This document shows, piece by piece, positions 1 to 6,943 of a stretch of DNA of 12,706 nt. Under the pieces are notes generated by a model. The model was given only the letters and a program-made list of their open reading frames with translations. It did no database searches and was not told the DNA's origin. The position numbers and the translations under genes were made by a program. The stretch is taken from NCBI GenBank assembly GCA_027858795.1, contig JAQICF010000055.1, positions 1 to 12,706 on the forward strand, given 5' to 3'. Source of the DNA: Candidatus Delongbacteria bacterium (GTDB lineage Bacteria; Delongbacteria; UBA4055). Within the stretch, counting starts at the first letter, position 1. Each line of letters opens with the position of its first letter.

Positions 1-701
1 CTACTGTTATCTTCGTATAGAAATTCTAAAATTCCGAGTCTTTTTTTATTATTTAATACCCTTTTTATTTCTTTTAATAATTCAGCACCGCAATTAGAAT
101 TAATAAAACAAGCCACAGAAGAAATATAATCAATCGAATTATCTTTAAAAGGTAGATTGCTAATATTACATACAGCGTAAATCATATTTATTTCTTTAGT
201 TTGGTCTTTTAAGCGCTCTCTAACTTTTTGAAGCACAAATTTACTTAAGTCTGTTAAAATTATTGTTTTCCCTTTTAACTCATCAAAATTCATTCCTTCA
301 CCTATCTTAGAACTGAATATTGATCCATAACCTGTTGCAAGATCAACTATCATCGTATTTTCTGATGAATAATAATTCTTTCTAATTGATCCAATTGCTT
401 TATTGTTTTGTTGTGTAATTATATCAATATCAATTTCTGTTTGAATATTGGCGATATCTTCATTTTTGAAATAACCATCTTTGACCATATTTTTAAAATG
501 CTCAATGATCTCTTCCTGAGTATTAGCTCCACTCCAATTATTAACAAATTTCTGCTCTTCAACACCGAAATCTATCAAATTATCATCGTACTCATATTCC
601 TTATTGCAGTTTAAACATACAAGTGCAGAATTATTTTTGAATTTAAGATCAGATTTACATTCCGGACAACAAAAGATATTTTCAATTATTTTACGACACA
701 T
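1..701 (-). CDS. Class I SAM-dependent methyltransferase with N-terminal zinc ribbon (3' end outside window)
   Basis: The frame is open from the ATG at 701 to the window edge, giving 233 residues without a stop, so the C-terminus is missing. The start is preceded by AAGGAA. Residues 12-15 (CPEC) and 29-32 (CLNC) form a Trm112-like four-cysteine zinc ribbon. A linker follows, then a Rossmann methyltransferase core: SAM-binding motif I VDLATGYG at 119-126, the strand-end acid in ILTDLS at about 148-153, and LPFKDNSIDYISS at about 183-195, matching the motif IV region of UbiE/Methyltransf_11 proteins. The combination is known from RlmA-like enzymes and many uncharacterised methyltransferases; the substrate cannot be read from the sequence. 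The gene sits to the left of the first attC-like repeat, reading away from it, and may be the cargo of a further cassette whose left end is outside the window. Family call is firm, specific function unknown. Confidence 0.85.
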   Translation of the reverse strand, partial: MCRKIIENIFCCPECKSDLKFKNNSALVCLNCNKEYEYDDNLIDFGVEEQKFVNNWSGANTQEEIIEHFKNMVKDGYFKNEDIANIQTEIDIDIITQQNNKAIGSIRKNYYSSENTMIVDLATGYGSIFSSKIGEGMNFDELKGKTIILTDLSKFVLQKVRERLKDQTKEINMIYAVCNISNLPFKDNSIDYISSVACFINSNCGAELLKEIKRVLNNKKRLGILEFLYEDNS

Positions 702-743
702 AGATTTATTCCTTATTTTTTGTAATGTTTTTTAATTATCGCT

Positions 744-817
744 AACGGTCATGGCAAAAAGCAGTGGGGAAGAGCGAGTCAAATGTCCAAGTAACCCATT
801 GATGTTTTGCCAATGTT
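744..817. repeat. attC-like repeat, copy 1 (integron-type cassette junction)
   Basis: A 74-base imperfect palindrome runs from AAC (744-746) to GTT (815-817). The outer stem is ATGGCAAAA near 751-759 against TTTTGCCAAT near 805-814, with a 4-base asymmetric bulge (GGTC) on the left arm. A second inner stem pairs CAGTGGG with CCCATTG (one G-T wobble). It is 72/74 identical to copy 4. The flanks are GC-TAAC on the left and GTTAGCCC (815-822) on the right. The right flank is exactly complementary to the left flank of copy 2, not to its own left flank. The shape resembles an integron attC site; the short right-hand spacer is not canonical. Confidence 0.72.
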
Positions 818-878
818 AGCCCTTGTTCATTTTTCTTTCTCTTAAGAATTAGTTCTACAATCCCTATGTGTCAATTTA
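815..878. repeat. Left terminal inverted repeat of cassette A
   Basis: Read inward from the repeat core, 815-878 matches the reverse complement of 6795-6845. The matching blocks are GTTAGCCCT (9 bases), a T-rich block ATTTTTCTTT, and a perfect 22-base block at 857-878 containing CCCTATGTGTCAATTT. The left arm has about 12 extra bases between the last two blocks. If cassette A were a circle, these arms would lie on either side of the attC-like core and lengthen its hairpin stem. Read outward (minus strand), the block contains a perfect TTGACA (871-876). Confidence 0.75.
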
Positions 879-1225
879 TTATTCTTTCCGCTTAATGTAA
901 AGAGTATAATAAAGTTAATAATCGCATGAAATAGCGTTGTACTTATTAGTACATTCACAAACTAGAATAAGATATTCTCAAAAATAATTATTTTTTTACT
1001 TGACATTCTGTATATTTTTCCAATAGGTTGCATAGTAAGGTAATTAGGTTGCTCCATTTTTTTAAATAAAATATTGAAGAAGTGAATGTAAAAACTTGAA
1101 AAGTCGTTAATGATAGCTGAAAGTGAAAAGTAAGTAAGGGAATGTGAAAAACACACTCAACCAAGAATATTGAAAACTCTAAATTATAGAAAAAAGATAT
1201 GGTAACAATTAAATTGAGGTAAGCT
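823..1225. other. Gene-free leader of cassette A
   Basis: Beyond the inverted repeat ending at 878, I find no convincing gene in about 350 bases. A short minus-strand frame (962-1156) has no recognisable protein features. The only promoter-like element is TTGACA at 1000-1005, with CAATAG at 1021-1026 as a poor -10 candidate. The GAGGT at 1216-1220 is the ribosome binding site of the downstream gene. The stretch is probably a long 5' leader plus the cassette end. Confidence 0.5.
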
Positions 1226-2479
1226 ATGAAAGTGCGAATAATATTATTTATGATTTTAACATCAGCATTTTTCTTATTTGCAGAAGATTTTTGGATGAAA
1301 TTGAATTTTGATAAAGATACACGAAATATTTTTTACACAGCTCAGGATGAAATATATATTAGCACCGACAGCTCAATTTTTGTTTCGAAAGATTATGGAA
1401 ACACATGGGATTCTATACCTGATCCACCTTCTGCGAATAGATTTTTCAGACTCAGATATATCGATGAAACAGGGAATTATCTTATAGCGAGTAATCCTCG
1501 AGAAGAACTTTACATTACACATAAAAATACAATCAACTGGGATTTACTCGGTACTACAGACCGTGCTTTGCAGGATATTTTTTATAAGTTGAATGATTGC
1601 TTATTCGCTCTGCACTGGGGCGGAATATCAAAATCAAATGAAGACTGGACAAAATGGACTAAGGTTTTGGACACAACGAATAACGAAGAATTCAATGCTT
1701 TCGTTATTGATTCAACAGGAACTGTATTTACAGGATCTATAAATAGCATGCCTAGTACAGAAAGTGGTATTTATCGTTCTTTCGATGGAGGAGTAACATG
1801 GGAGCTCTATCCAGAAAAATACGGCATAATGGCTTTAGATATTGATTCGGAGAATAGAATTTTCGCTGCTGATTTTTATGAAGTTCTAAGATCAACCGAT
1901 AATGGTGACACATGGCAAAGTTTGCAGAGTTTGAGTGCTTATCCTCTTTGTATTCATATTAATAGTGCAGATGAAATTTATATTGGAGCAAGTGATGACT
2001 GGGCATTTGCAGGAGTAGCATTCAGTGAAGACCACGGTGTTACATGGAATGTTATAAATGAAGGATTTGTCACAAGTGGTGAATTTTATACCGGTGATAT
2101 AAATGATATGGCAGAATGCCCAGATGGATATATTTATCTTGCAACAGGTGGAGGAGTGTACAGGAGTGTGAATTCAACAACAGGAATTGGAAGTAATGAA
2201 CAATTTACAATTGATAATTTACAATTAGAACAGAACTACCCTAATCCGTTTAATAATGAGACGAATATTTCATTTAGCATTAGTGAAATATCAGAAGTGA
2301 AACTATCTGTTTATAATATAAAAGGTGAATTTGTAAAGGATGTTTTCAATGAGCGATTGAATAAAGGATCACATAATTATTTATTCAAAGCAGATGATCT
2401 TAATTCGGGTGTTTATTTTTATCAATTGATGGTAAATGGAAAAATAGCAGAAACTAAGAAAATGATTTATTTAAGATAA
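1226..2479 (+). CDS. Secreted BNR/Asp-box repeat protein with T9SS type A sorting domain
   Basis: 417 residues. Residues 1-19 are a signal peptide ending LFA. The body shows four Asp-boxes of the S-x-D-x-G-x-T-W type: SKDYGNTW (54-61), SFDGGVTW (185-192), STDNGDTW (223-230) and SEDHGVTW (267-274). These mark a sialidase-like/YCF48-like beta-propeller. I see no sialidase active-site set, so an enzymatic role is not claimed; such propellers often act as surface or binding scaffolds. Residues 334-417 form the T9SS type A C-terminal domain (LEQNYPNPFN, then VKLSVYNIKGE, GVYFYQL, KKMIYL), which directs passage through the outer membrane after Sec export. The start is supported by GAGGT six bases upstream. 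The next gene, 168 bases downstream on the same strand, also encodes a T9SS substrate, so the two may be co-transcribed within one cassette. Confidence 0.88.
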   Translation: MKVRIILFMILTSAFFLFAEDFWMKLNFDKDTRNIFYTAQDEIYISTDSSIFVSKDYGNTWDSIPDPPSANRFFRLRYIDETGNYLIASNPREELYITHKNTINWDLLGTTDRALQDIFYKLNDCLFALHWGGISKSNEDWTKWTKVLDTTNNEEFNAFVIDSTGTVFTGSINSMPSTESGIYRSFDGGVTWELYPEKYGIMALDIDSENRIFAADFYEVLRSTDNGDTWQSLQSLSAYPLCIHINSADEIYIGASDDWAFAGVAFSEDHGVTWNVINEGFVTSGEFYTGDINDMAECPDGYIYLATGGGVYRSVNSTTGIGSNEQFTIDNLQLEQNYPNPFNNETNISFSISEISEVKLSVYNIKGEFVKDVFNERLNKGSHNYLFKADDLNSGVYFYQLMVNGKIAETKKMIYLR

Positions 2480-2482
2480 TAT

Positions 2483-2643
2483 AAGGAGGTGAAATAATAA
2501 CGAATGACCAATATGCTCTCCGTAAAGCTACCGACCAAGTAAAATACGGAAATTACAAGTCAAGGGTTACCGGCACCTCCTTAACAGGGAATATAAAGAA
2601 AAACAACCGGTAACTCCAATACTAAATTTTATGTAAAGGAGTG
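2483..2643 (+). promoter_or_regulatory. Structured leader with alternative pairings controlling the downstream Shine-Dalgarno (riboswitch candidate)
   Basis: AAGGAGGTG (2483-2491) is perfectly complementary to CACCTCCTT (2574-2582), closing a roughly 100-base domain. Inside it are TCCGTA/TACGGA (2519-2524/2545-2550) or, alternatively, a GAC-CAA-GTAA/TTAC-AA-GTC stem with an internal loop. The same CACCTCCTT can instead pair with the ribosome binding site of the next gene (AAGGAG, 2636-2641). GTTACCGG (2566-2573) can pair with CCGGTAAC (2607-2614). So there are two mutually exclusive states, one leaving the Shine-Dalgarno free. The AAAGCTAC...CAAGGGTTACC elements recall the GEMM-I (c-di-GMP-I) riboswitch, but I find no P2 hairpin with a GNRA loop, so that class is not assigned. 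Confidence 0.45.
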
Positions 2644-2647
2644 AATC

Positions 2648-5600
2648 ATGAAGTATAACAAATTACTGGTAGTTTTTATCTTTACCTATCTTTTGTCAGC
2701 TTATGCAGAACTGGTAAATATCAATCCTGACACTGATGGGGTTCCATGGATTGTAGGTGGGTATAAATATGGTGTTGTAGAAGAGGAAATATATAACTCA
2801 CTGCCATATGTAGAAATTACATCTGAAGCTAGAACTAAAACACTTGAACCTATGGTCGATAATTCAATTGGAGATGCAGGTGTTTATTTTAGACCAGTTT
2901 TTCATCAGGGTCCTTATGGTAATTGTGCACAGGCTGCTGCGATAGGTTATGCATTTACTTATGAAATTAATAGGCTACGGAACTTACCTGCTAGTGAAAA
3001 AGCGAACCAATATCCGGTGAATTACACTTATAATTACTGGAATCAAGGTATCGGTGAAGGTACTTCTTTTGAAATGGCTGAAAAAACAGGAAAGGAATAC
3101 GGAATTCCTAATTCGGTTATCTGGGAAGAAGTTACAGGTGATCCTTTATTGGGTAACGCAATACAATGGATGAGTGGTTATGAGAAATACTGTAAAGAAA
3201 TTGATAATAGCGGTGCCATGCAGAATAGAATTCTTGAAAGAATACAATTTGGTCTTTTATCAAATCCGGCAAATGATTACCAGAATATACAAAATCTAAA
3301 GATTTATCTAGCAAATCATGGAACTGGAGCTTTAGAAGGTGGATTAGCGATTTTTGCATTTGATATGACACATGCGACATCTGAGACAATACCATCTGAC
3401 TTATATATGGGGGATAAAACTATTTTTGGTGATTATGACCCAGATGATACTATTGAGTTTGATCATGCTATGACAATAGTTGGTTATGATGATAATGTAG
3501 CTTTTGATTTTGATATTGAATATAAACGTGATCCTCAACCTGATGAAATTCTTCTTCCTTTACCACCAAGTAATTATGAATGGGATCCAGATGCAAATGA
3601 TGGGAATGGTGACTGGTCAACTACTCCAAAACCTATGTCTGAATGGGAAGTAGGAGCTTTAAAAATAGCAAACAGTTGGCGTAATACTTGGGAGAACGAA
3701 GGTTTTATATACTTGCCTTACAGACTACTAGCTCAAGGGAAAACGAATGAGGTATGTGCTATAGTGCCTGAAAGAGATCATAATGTCGAAATGGCTTATA
3801 AATTAAATTTATCCCATGAAATTAGAAATGAAATGGACTATTCTATTGGAATGACGATGCACACAGATCGAGAATTAGGTGATGCTGAAGTGTTAGAAAA
3901 AAAGTTTAGTACAAGTCATGCTAAATCGGGTGGTGCTTATCCGATGCAGGGAGTAAATTCTGACCCAATAGAATTCGGTTTGGATGTAACTGATTTTTTT
4001 AATGATGAATTCAAATCTGATAGAGATTTATACTATCCAAAGAAATTCTTTTTTATTGTTGATGATGATCTTACTTCTCAGATACCAAATGAGGTTTTAT
4101 CATTTGAATTATGTGATAACCGGAACAACAATGAACTTCATATCAGATGTAATGAAAATAATAAAATAATTACTGCCAATGATCGAACTTCTATGTCAAT
4201 CATCTATGATGTACACCTTCAAAATATAACTTATGTTGATGTTGTTGAACTATCAGATAATATCGGGATACCTATACATATAAGTATTTCTCCAGAAGGA
4301 ACTTTAATCCTCAAGGATGGTGCAAATTTGTATTTTCATAATTCAGGTATTACAACAACATTAGTTCCAGGAATGTCACACCCACCTTCTTATATGATTA
4401 TTGAAGGTAGTTCTAAGTTTATTGGATATGATATTAATTCAAATGAGTATTTAAATTTGAATTATAATATTATGACAGTAAATAATAGTCTTGAATTAGA
4501 AAAATGTGATATTCTATTAAATAATTCATCAAAACTGATACTAGCTGATAATTCAAAGATTGTAGTTGCAGATGGAGCAAGTCTTGAAATAGATTCTACA
4601 TCAGATATTCAATTTGGTAATGGTTCTCAGATAGTTGTTAAATCAGGTGGGATAATAAAATTAAAGGGAAATATTTATCTGCCTAACATTTCAAATTTAA
4701 TGTTAGAACCTGATGCAAAAATTATTATTGACGGAGATGTTAAAATGACAGGAGAGTTAAATATTTCCAGCTTATCACGAGTTGAGTTATTGGAGAATTC
4801 TTCACTTACCATAGACTATGATTCAAAAATATATTTTGGGGATGAAACAGTGATAAATGGACTTGAAAGTTCATACCTAGAGACTTACCCTGGTGCAAGT
4901 ATTAATGTTATGGGTAATTCAACAATTTCAGCAGATATGTATTTGGGAGGAATGTCTAATGTCGTTCTGCTAGCAAATACCTCTCTGAAATTGAGTGGTG
5001 CTTCAACAATGTCTATTGAAGGAAACGTTGAGATTAGTGGACTATCAGGTTCATCATTGATTGTTGGTGAATATAGTTCTTTAATAAGTCTAATTGAACC
5101 TGATTATAATGATGTAACACCTGATAATTATATAGATTTTAGTGGTAACAATTGGAAAGGTATAATTTGTGAACCCAATAGCAATATTAAACTTACTAGA
5201 ACAAAGATAAGCGGAGCAGAAACAGCAATTTTTGGTTTCCCAAATAAACTGATGGAGTATCCTGAGTATTCATGTCACATAGAACAATGTGAAATATCTA
5301 ATTGTGAAAGTGGAATTAATATTTCGGAGTGCAATAATTTTATAGTAAAAAATAATAAATTCACAGGAATTGAAACAGGTACAGGGATCACTACGATCAT
5401 TTCAGATGGTATAATTGAAAATAATGTTGTAGAAAATTTTAATTATGGAGTACGAACTATCTTATCTTCACCTTATGTGATTGGAAACTCCATTTTCAAT
5501 AATAATAAATACGGGATAATTGTTTCCGGTCATAATGCCTTACCGGTATTACGTAATTTTGAAAATGCTTCAGGTCTGAACAATGCAATTTATGACAATG

Positions 5601-6730
5601 GAAGCGCACAGTATAATACTCTTTATCCTTATGGGCAGATAGGTATTATGCCCGTTGGAAGCATTTACTTGTATAAAGGTATGAATAACATTTATTCTGG
5701 TGAGCAAAATACAGTTCCTGAAATACCATGTATTTCTACAGCAGGATTAATACCTGTACTTTCACCACAAAAAATTAATATTCTGGCAGCTGGTAATTAT
5801 TGGGGTTCTAGTGAGGTAACAGATGAGTTCTTTGCACTCGAAGATCCATATTATGCACTTGAATATCCTTATAATTTAGACTATCAAGGTTGGGCAAAAT
5901 CTCCTTTTGTATCGGGTGTTACACCACCCCCATCAAGCTATAGTTCTATAGAACCACCAACTACTGAGAGTATAATTCTTAGTAATGGATTTACACTTGA
6001 AGACAAAGAAAATTATAAAGCTTCTATTAAGCAGTATGAACATGTGATTGATAAATATGAAAATACTCCTGAGTATTACGTTGCCTTAGCAAGATTACCT
6101 TATGTGTATCTCAAGGCAGGAATTTCTCCACAACCTCTTATTAGCACATATAACGATGGTTTGGAATCAGAGATAACTACTTATAAGAAATTTTTTAAGG
6201 AGATGAAAATAGCAACACATATAAAAGGAAAAAACTATCCTGAAGCAAAGTTACTGGCAGAAGAGATGAAAGAAGAAGCGTTAACAGAGGAAGAGGTGGT
6301 ACTTGCTGAGATTGATATTGCTATTTGTGATATGATGATGTCAGGTAGTAAAGGTGGTAAAAGTTCAATAGATCATATGTCGAAATTGAATAGCCTACTT
6401 TCTAAAATATTTGGCGATGAAGGTGGAAGTAAAGAGAAAACTGATATAGTTGAATCTCAATTACCAACTATTTTTACTTTAGAGCAGAACTATCCAAATC
6501 CATTCAATCCTACTACTGAAATTAGATTTGATTTGACGACAGCTGGTGATGTAAAACTAAGCGTATATAACCTAAATGGACAATTAATATCTGAACTTGT
6601 GAACGGTAATAGAGATACAGGTATACATACTGTCAGTTTTGATGGTAATAATTTGAATTCAGGTATGTACTTCTACACATTGGAAGCAAATGGAATGAGT
6701 ATAACTAAGAAAATGATACTTACGAAATAG
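2648..6730 (+). CDS. Secreted papain-like (C1A) cysteine peptidase fused to beta-helix and T9SS type A sorting domain
   Basis: 1360 residues, with a strong ribosome binding site AAAGGAG (2635-2641) six bases before ATG. Residues 1-20 are a signal peptide ending in AYA. At about 80-365 lies a C1A peptidase domain: oxyanion-hole Gln87 and nucleophile Cys93 in QGPYGNC, His273 in DHAMTIVGYDD, and Asn342 in ANSWRNTWENEGFIYLPY. The full catalytic set is present. About 520-770 is a run of short solenoid repeats (ISPEGTLILKDGANL-like), and about 770-1090 is a right-handed parallel beta-helix (NNxF/GI repeats). An alpha-helical TPR-like segment runs from about 1115 to 1250. Residues 1278-1360 are the T9SS sorting domain (LEQNYPNPFNPTTE...GMYFYTL...KKMIL). 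It is probably a cell-surface protease with a long adhesive or carbohydrate-binding stalk; the substrate is unknown. It lies 168 bases behind a second T9SS substrate and ends at a terminator. Confidence 0.88.
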   Translation: MKYNKLLVVFIFTYLLSAYAELVNINPDTDGVPWIVGGYKYGVVEEEIYNSLPYVEITSEARTKTLEPMVDNSIGDAGVYFRPVFHQGPYGNCAQAAAIGYAFTYEINRLRNLPASEKANQYPVNYTYNYWNQGIGEGTSFEMAEKTGKEYGIPNSVIWEEVTGDPLLGNAIQWMSGYEKYCKEIDNSGAMQNRILERIQFGLLSNPANDYQNIQNLKIYLANHGTGALEGGLAIFAFDMTHATSETIPSDLYMGDKTIFGDYDPDDTIEFDHAMTIVGYDDNVAFDFDIEYKRDPQPDEILLPLPPSNYEWDPDANDGNGDWSTTPKPMSEWEVGALKIANSWRNTWENEGFIYLPYRLLAQGKTNEVCAIVPERDHNVEMAYKLNLSHEIRNEMDYSIGMTMHTDRELGDAEVLEKKFSTSHAKSGGAYPMQGVNSDPIEFGLDVTDFFNDEFKSDRDLYYPKKFFFIVDDDLTSQIPNEVLSFELCDNRNNNELHIRCNENNKIITANDRTSMSIIYDVHLQNITYVDVVELSDNIGIPIHISISPEGTLILKDGANLYFHNSGITTTLVPGMSHPPSYMIIEGSSKFIGYDINSNEYLNLNYNIMTVNNSLELEKCDILLNNSSKLILADNSKIVVADGASLEIDSTSDIQFGNGSQIVVKSGGIIKLKGNIYLPNISNLMLEPDAKIIIDGDVKMTGELNISSLSRVELLENSSLTIDYDSKIYFGDETVINGLESSYLETYPGASINVMGNSTISADMYLGGMSNVVLLANTSLKLSGASTMSIEGNVEISGLSGSSLIVGEYSSLISLIEPDYNDVTPDNYIDFSGNNWKGIICEPNSNIKLTRTKISGAETAIFGFPNKLMEYPEYSCHIEQCEISNCESGINISECNNFIVKNNKFTGIETGTGITTIISDGIIENNVVENFNYGVRTILSSPYVIGNSIFNNNKYGIIVSGHNALPVLRNFENASGLNNAIYDNGSAQYNTLYPYGQIGIMPVGSIYLYKGMNNIYSGEQNTVPEIPCISTAGLIPVLSPQKINILAAGNYWGSSEVTDEFFALEDPYYALEYPYNLDYQGWAKSPFVSGVTPPPSSYSSIEPPTTESIILSNGFTLEDKENYKASIKQYEHVIDKYENTPEYYVALARLPYVYLKAGISPQPLISTYNDGLESEITTYKKFFKEMKIATHIKGKNYPEAKLLAEEMKEEALTEEEVVLAEIDIAICDMMMSGSKGGKSSIDHMSKLNSLLSKIFGDEGGSKEKTDIVESQLPTIFTLEQNYPNPFNPTTEIRFDLTTAGDVKLSVYNLNGQLISELVNGNRDTGIHTVSFDGNNLNSGMYFYTLEANGMSITKKMILTK

Positions 6731-6758
6731 TCTCAGTGAAACTGAAATACAATACATT

Positions 6759-6787
6759 AGAGGTGGCATCAAAACCACCTCTTTTTT
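6759..6787 (+). terminator. Rho-independent terminator of cassette A genes
   Basis: AGAGGTGG (6759-6766) pairs perfectly with CCACCTCT (6775-6782) around an 8-base loop, followed by a T run to 6787. It lies 29 bases after the stop codon of the peptidase gene and before the right inverted repeat, so the cassette carries its own transcription end. Confidence 0.9.
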
Positions 6788-6794
6788 ATATCTT

Positions 6795-6845
6795 TAAATT
6801 GACACATAGGGATTGTTTTAAAAAGAAAAATTAATTAGGGCTAAC
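6795..6845. repeat. Right terminal inverted repeat of cassette A
   Basis: This is the partner of 815-878. It holds the perfect 22-base block at 6795-6816, the A-rich block complementary to ATTTTTCTTT, and AGGGCTAAC (6837-6845), which is the reverse complement of GTTAGCCCT at the left end. The last bases are also the left edge of repeat copy 2. Confidence 0.75.
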
Positions 6846-6906
6846 GGTTATGGCAAAAAGCGTTAAGCCAAGACAAGTAGGGTATTCAAGTCATTTTGCC
6901 AATGTT
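6843..6906. repeat. attC-like repeat, copy 2
   Basis: 64 bases from AAC (6843-6845) to GTT (6904-6906). The stem is ATGGCAAAA against TTTTGCCAAT, with a GGTT bulge on the left arm. The centre (CGTTAAGCC... GTAGGGTATTC) differs from copies 1 and 4 but resembles copy 3. The left edge GGGCTAAC matches the right edge of copy 1. The right edge GTTGGCGG (6904-6911) matches the left edge of copy 3. Confidence 0.72.
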
Positions 6907-6942
6907 GGCGGTCGTTTTTTAGTTTTTTTATCATTAGATCGT
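6904..6942. repeat. Left terminal inverted repeat of cassette B
   Basis: GTTGGCGG-TCG-TTTTTTAGTTT (6904-6925) pairs with the reverse complement of 8281-8303 (GTTGGCGG-ACA-TTTTTAGTTT). After a short break, a weaker TATCATTAGATCG segment resembles TAACAATAGATTG from the other end. It is less extensive than the repeats of cassettes A and C. Confidence 0.6.
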
Positions 6943-6943
6943 A

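Noticed and set aside
408..614. 68-residue plus-strand frame
   Set aside because: It lies antisense within the methyltransferase gene, which has clear zinc-ribbon and SAM-binding motifs.
962..1156. 64-residue minus-strand frame in the cassette A leader
   Set aside because: No ribosome binding site, domain or signal is recognisable, and its composition is that of AT-rich noncoding DNA.
2504..2542. Twelve-codon leader peptide (MTNMLSVKLPTK) behind AAGGAGGTG
   Set aside because: Twelve bases between the Shine-Dalgarno-like element and ATG is long, and the element is better explained as one arm of the leader's closing stem.
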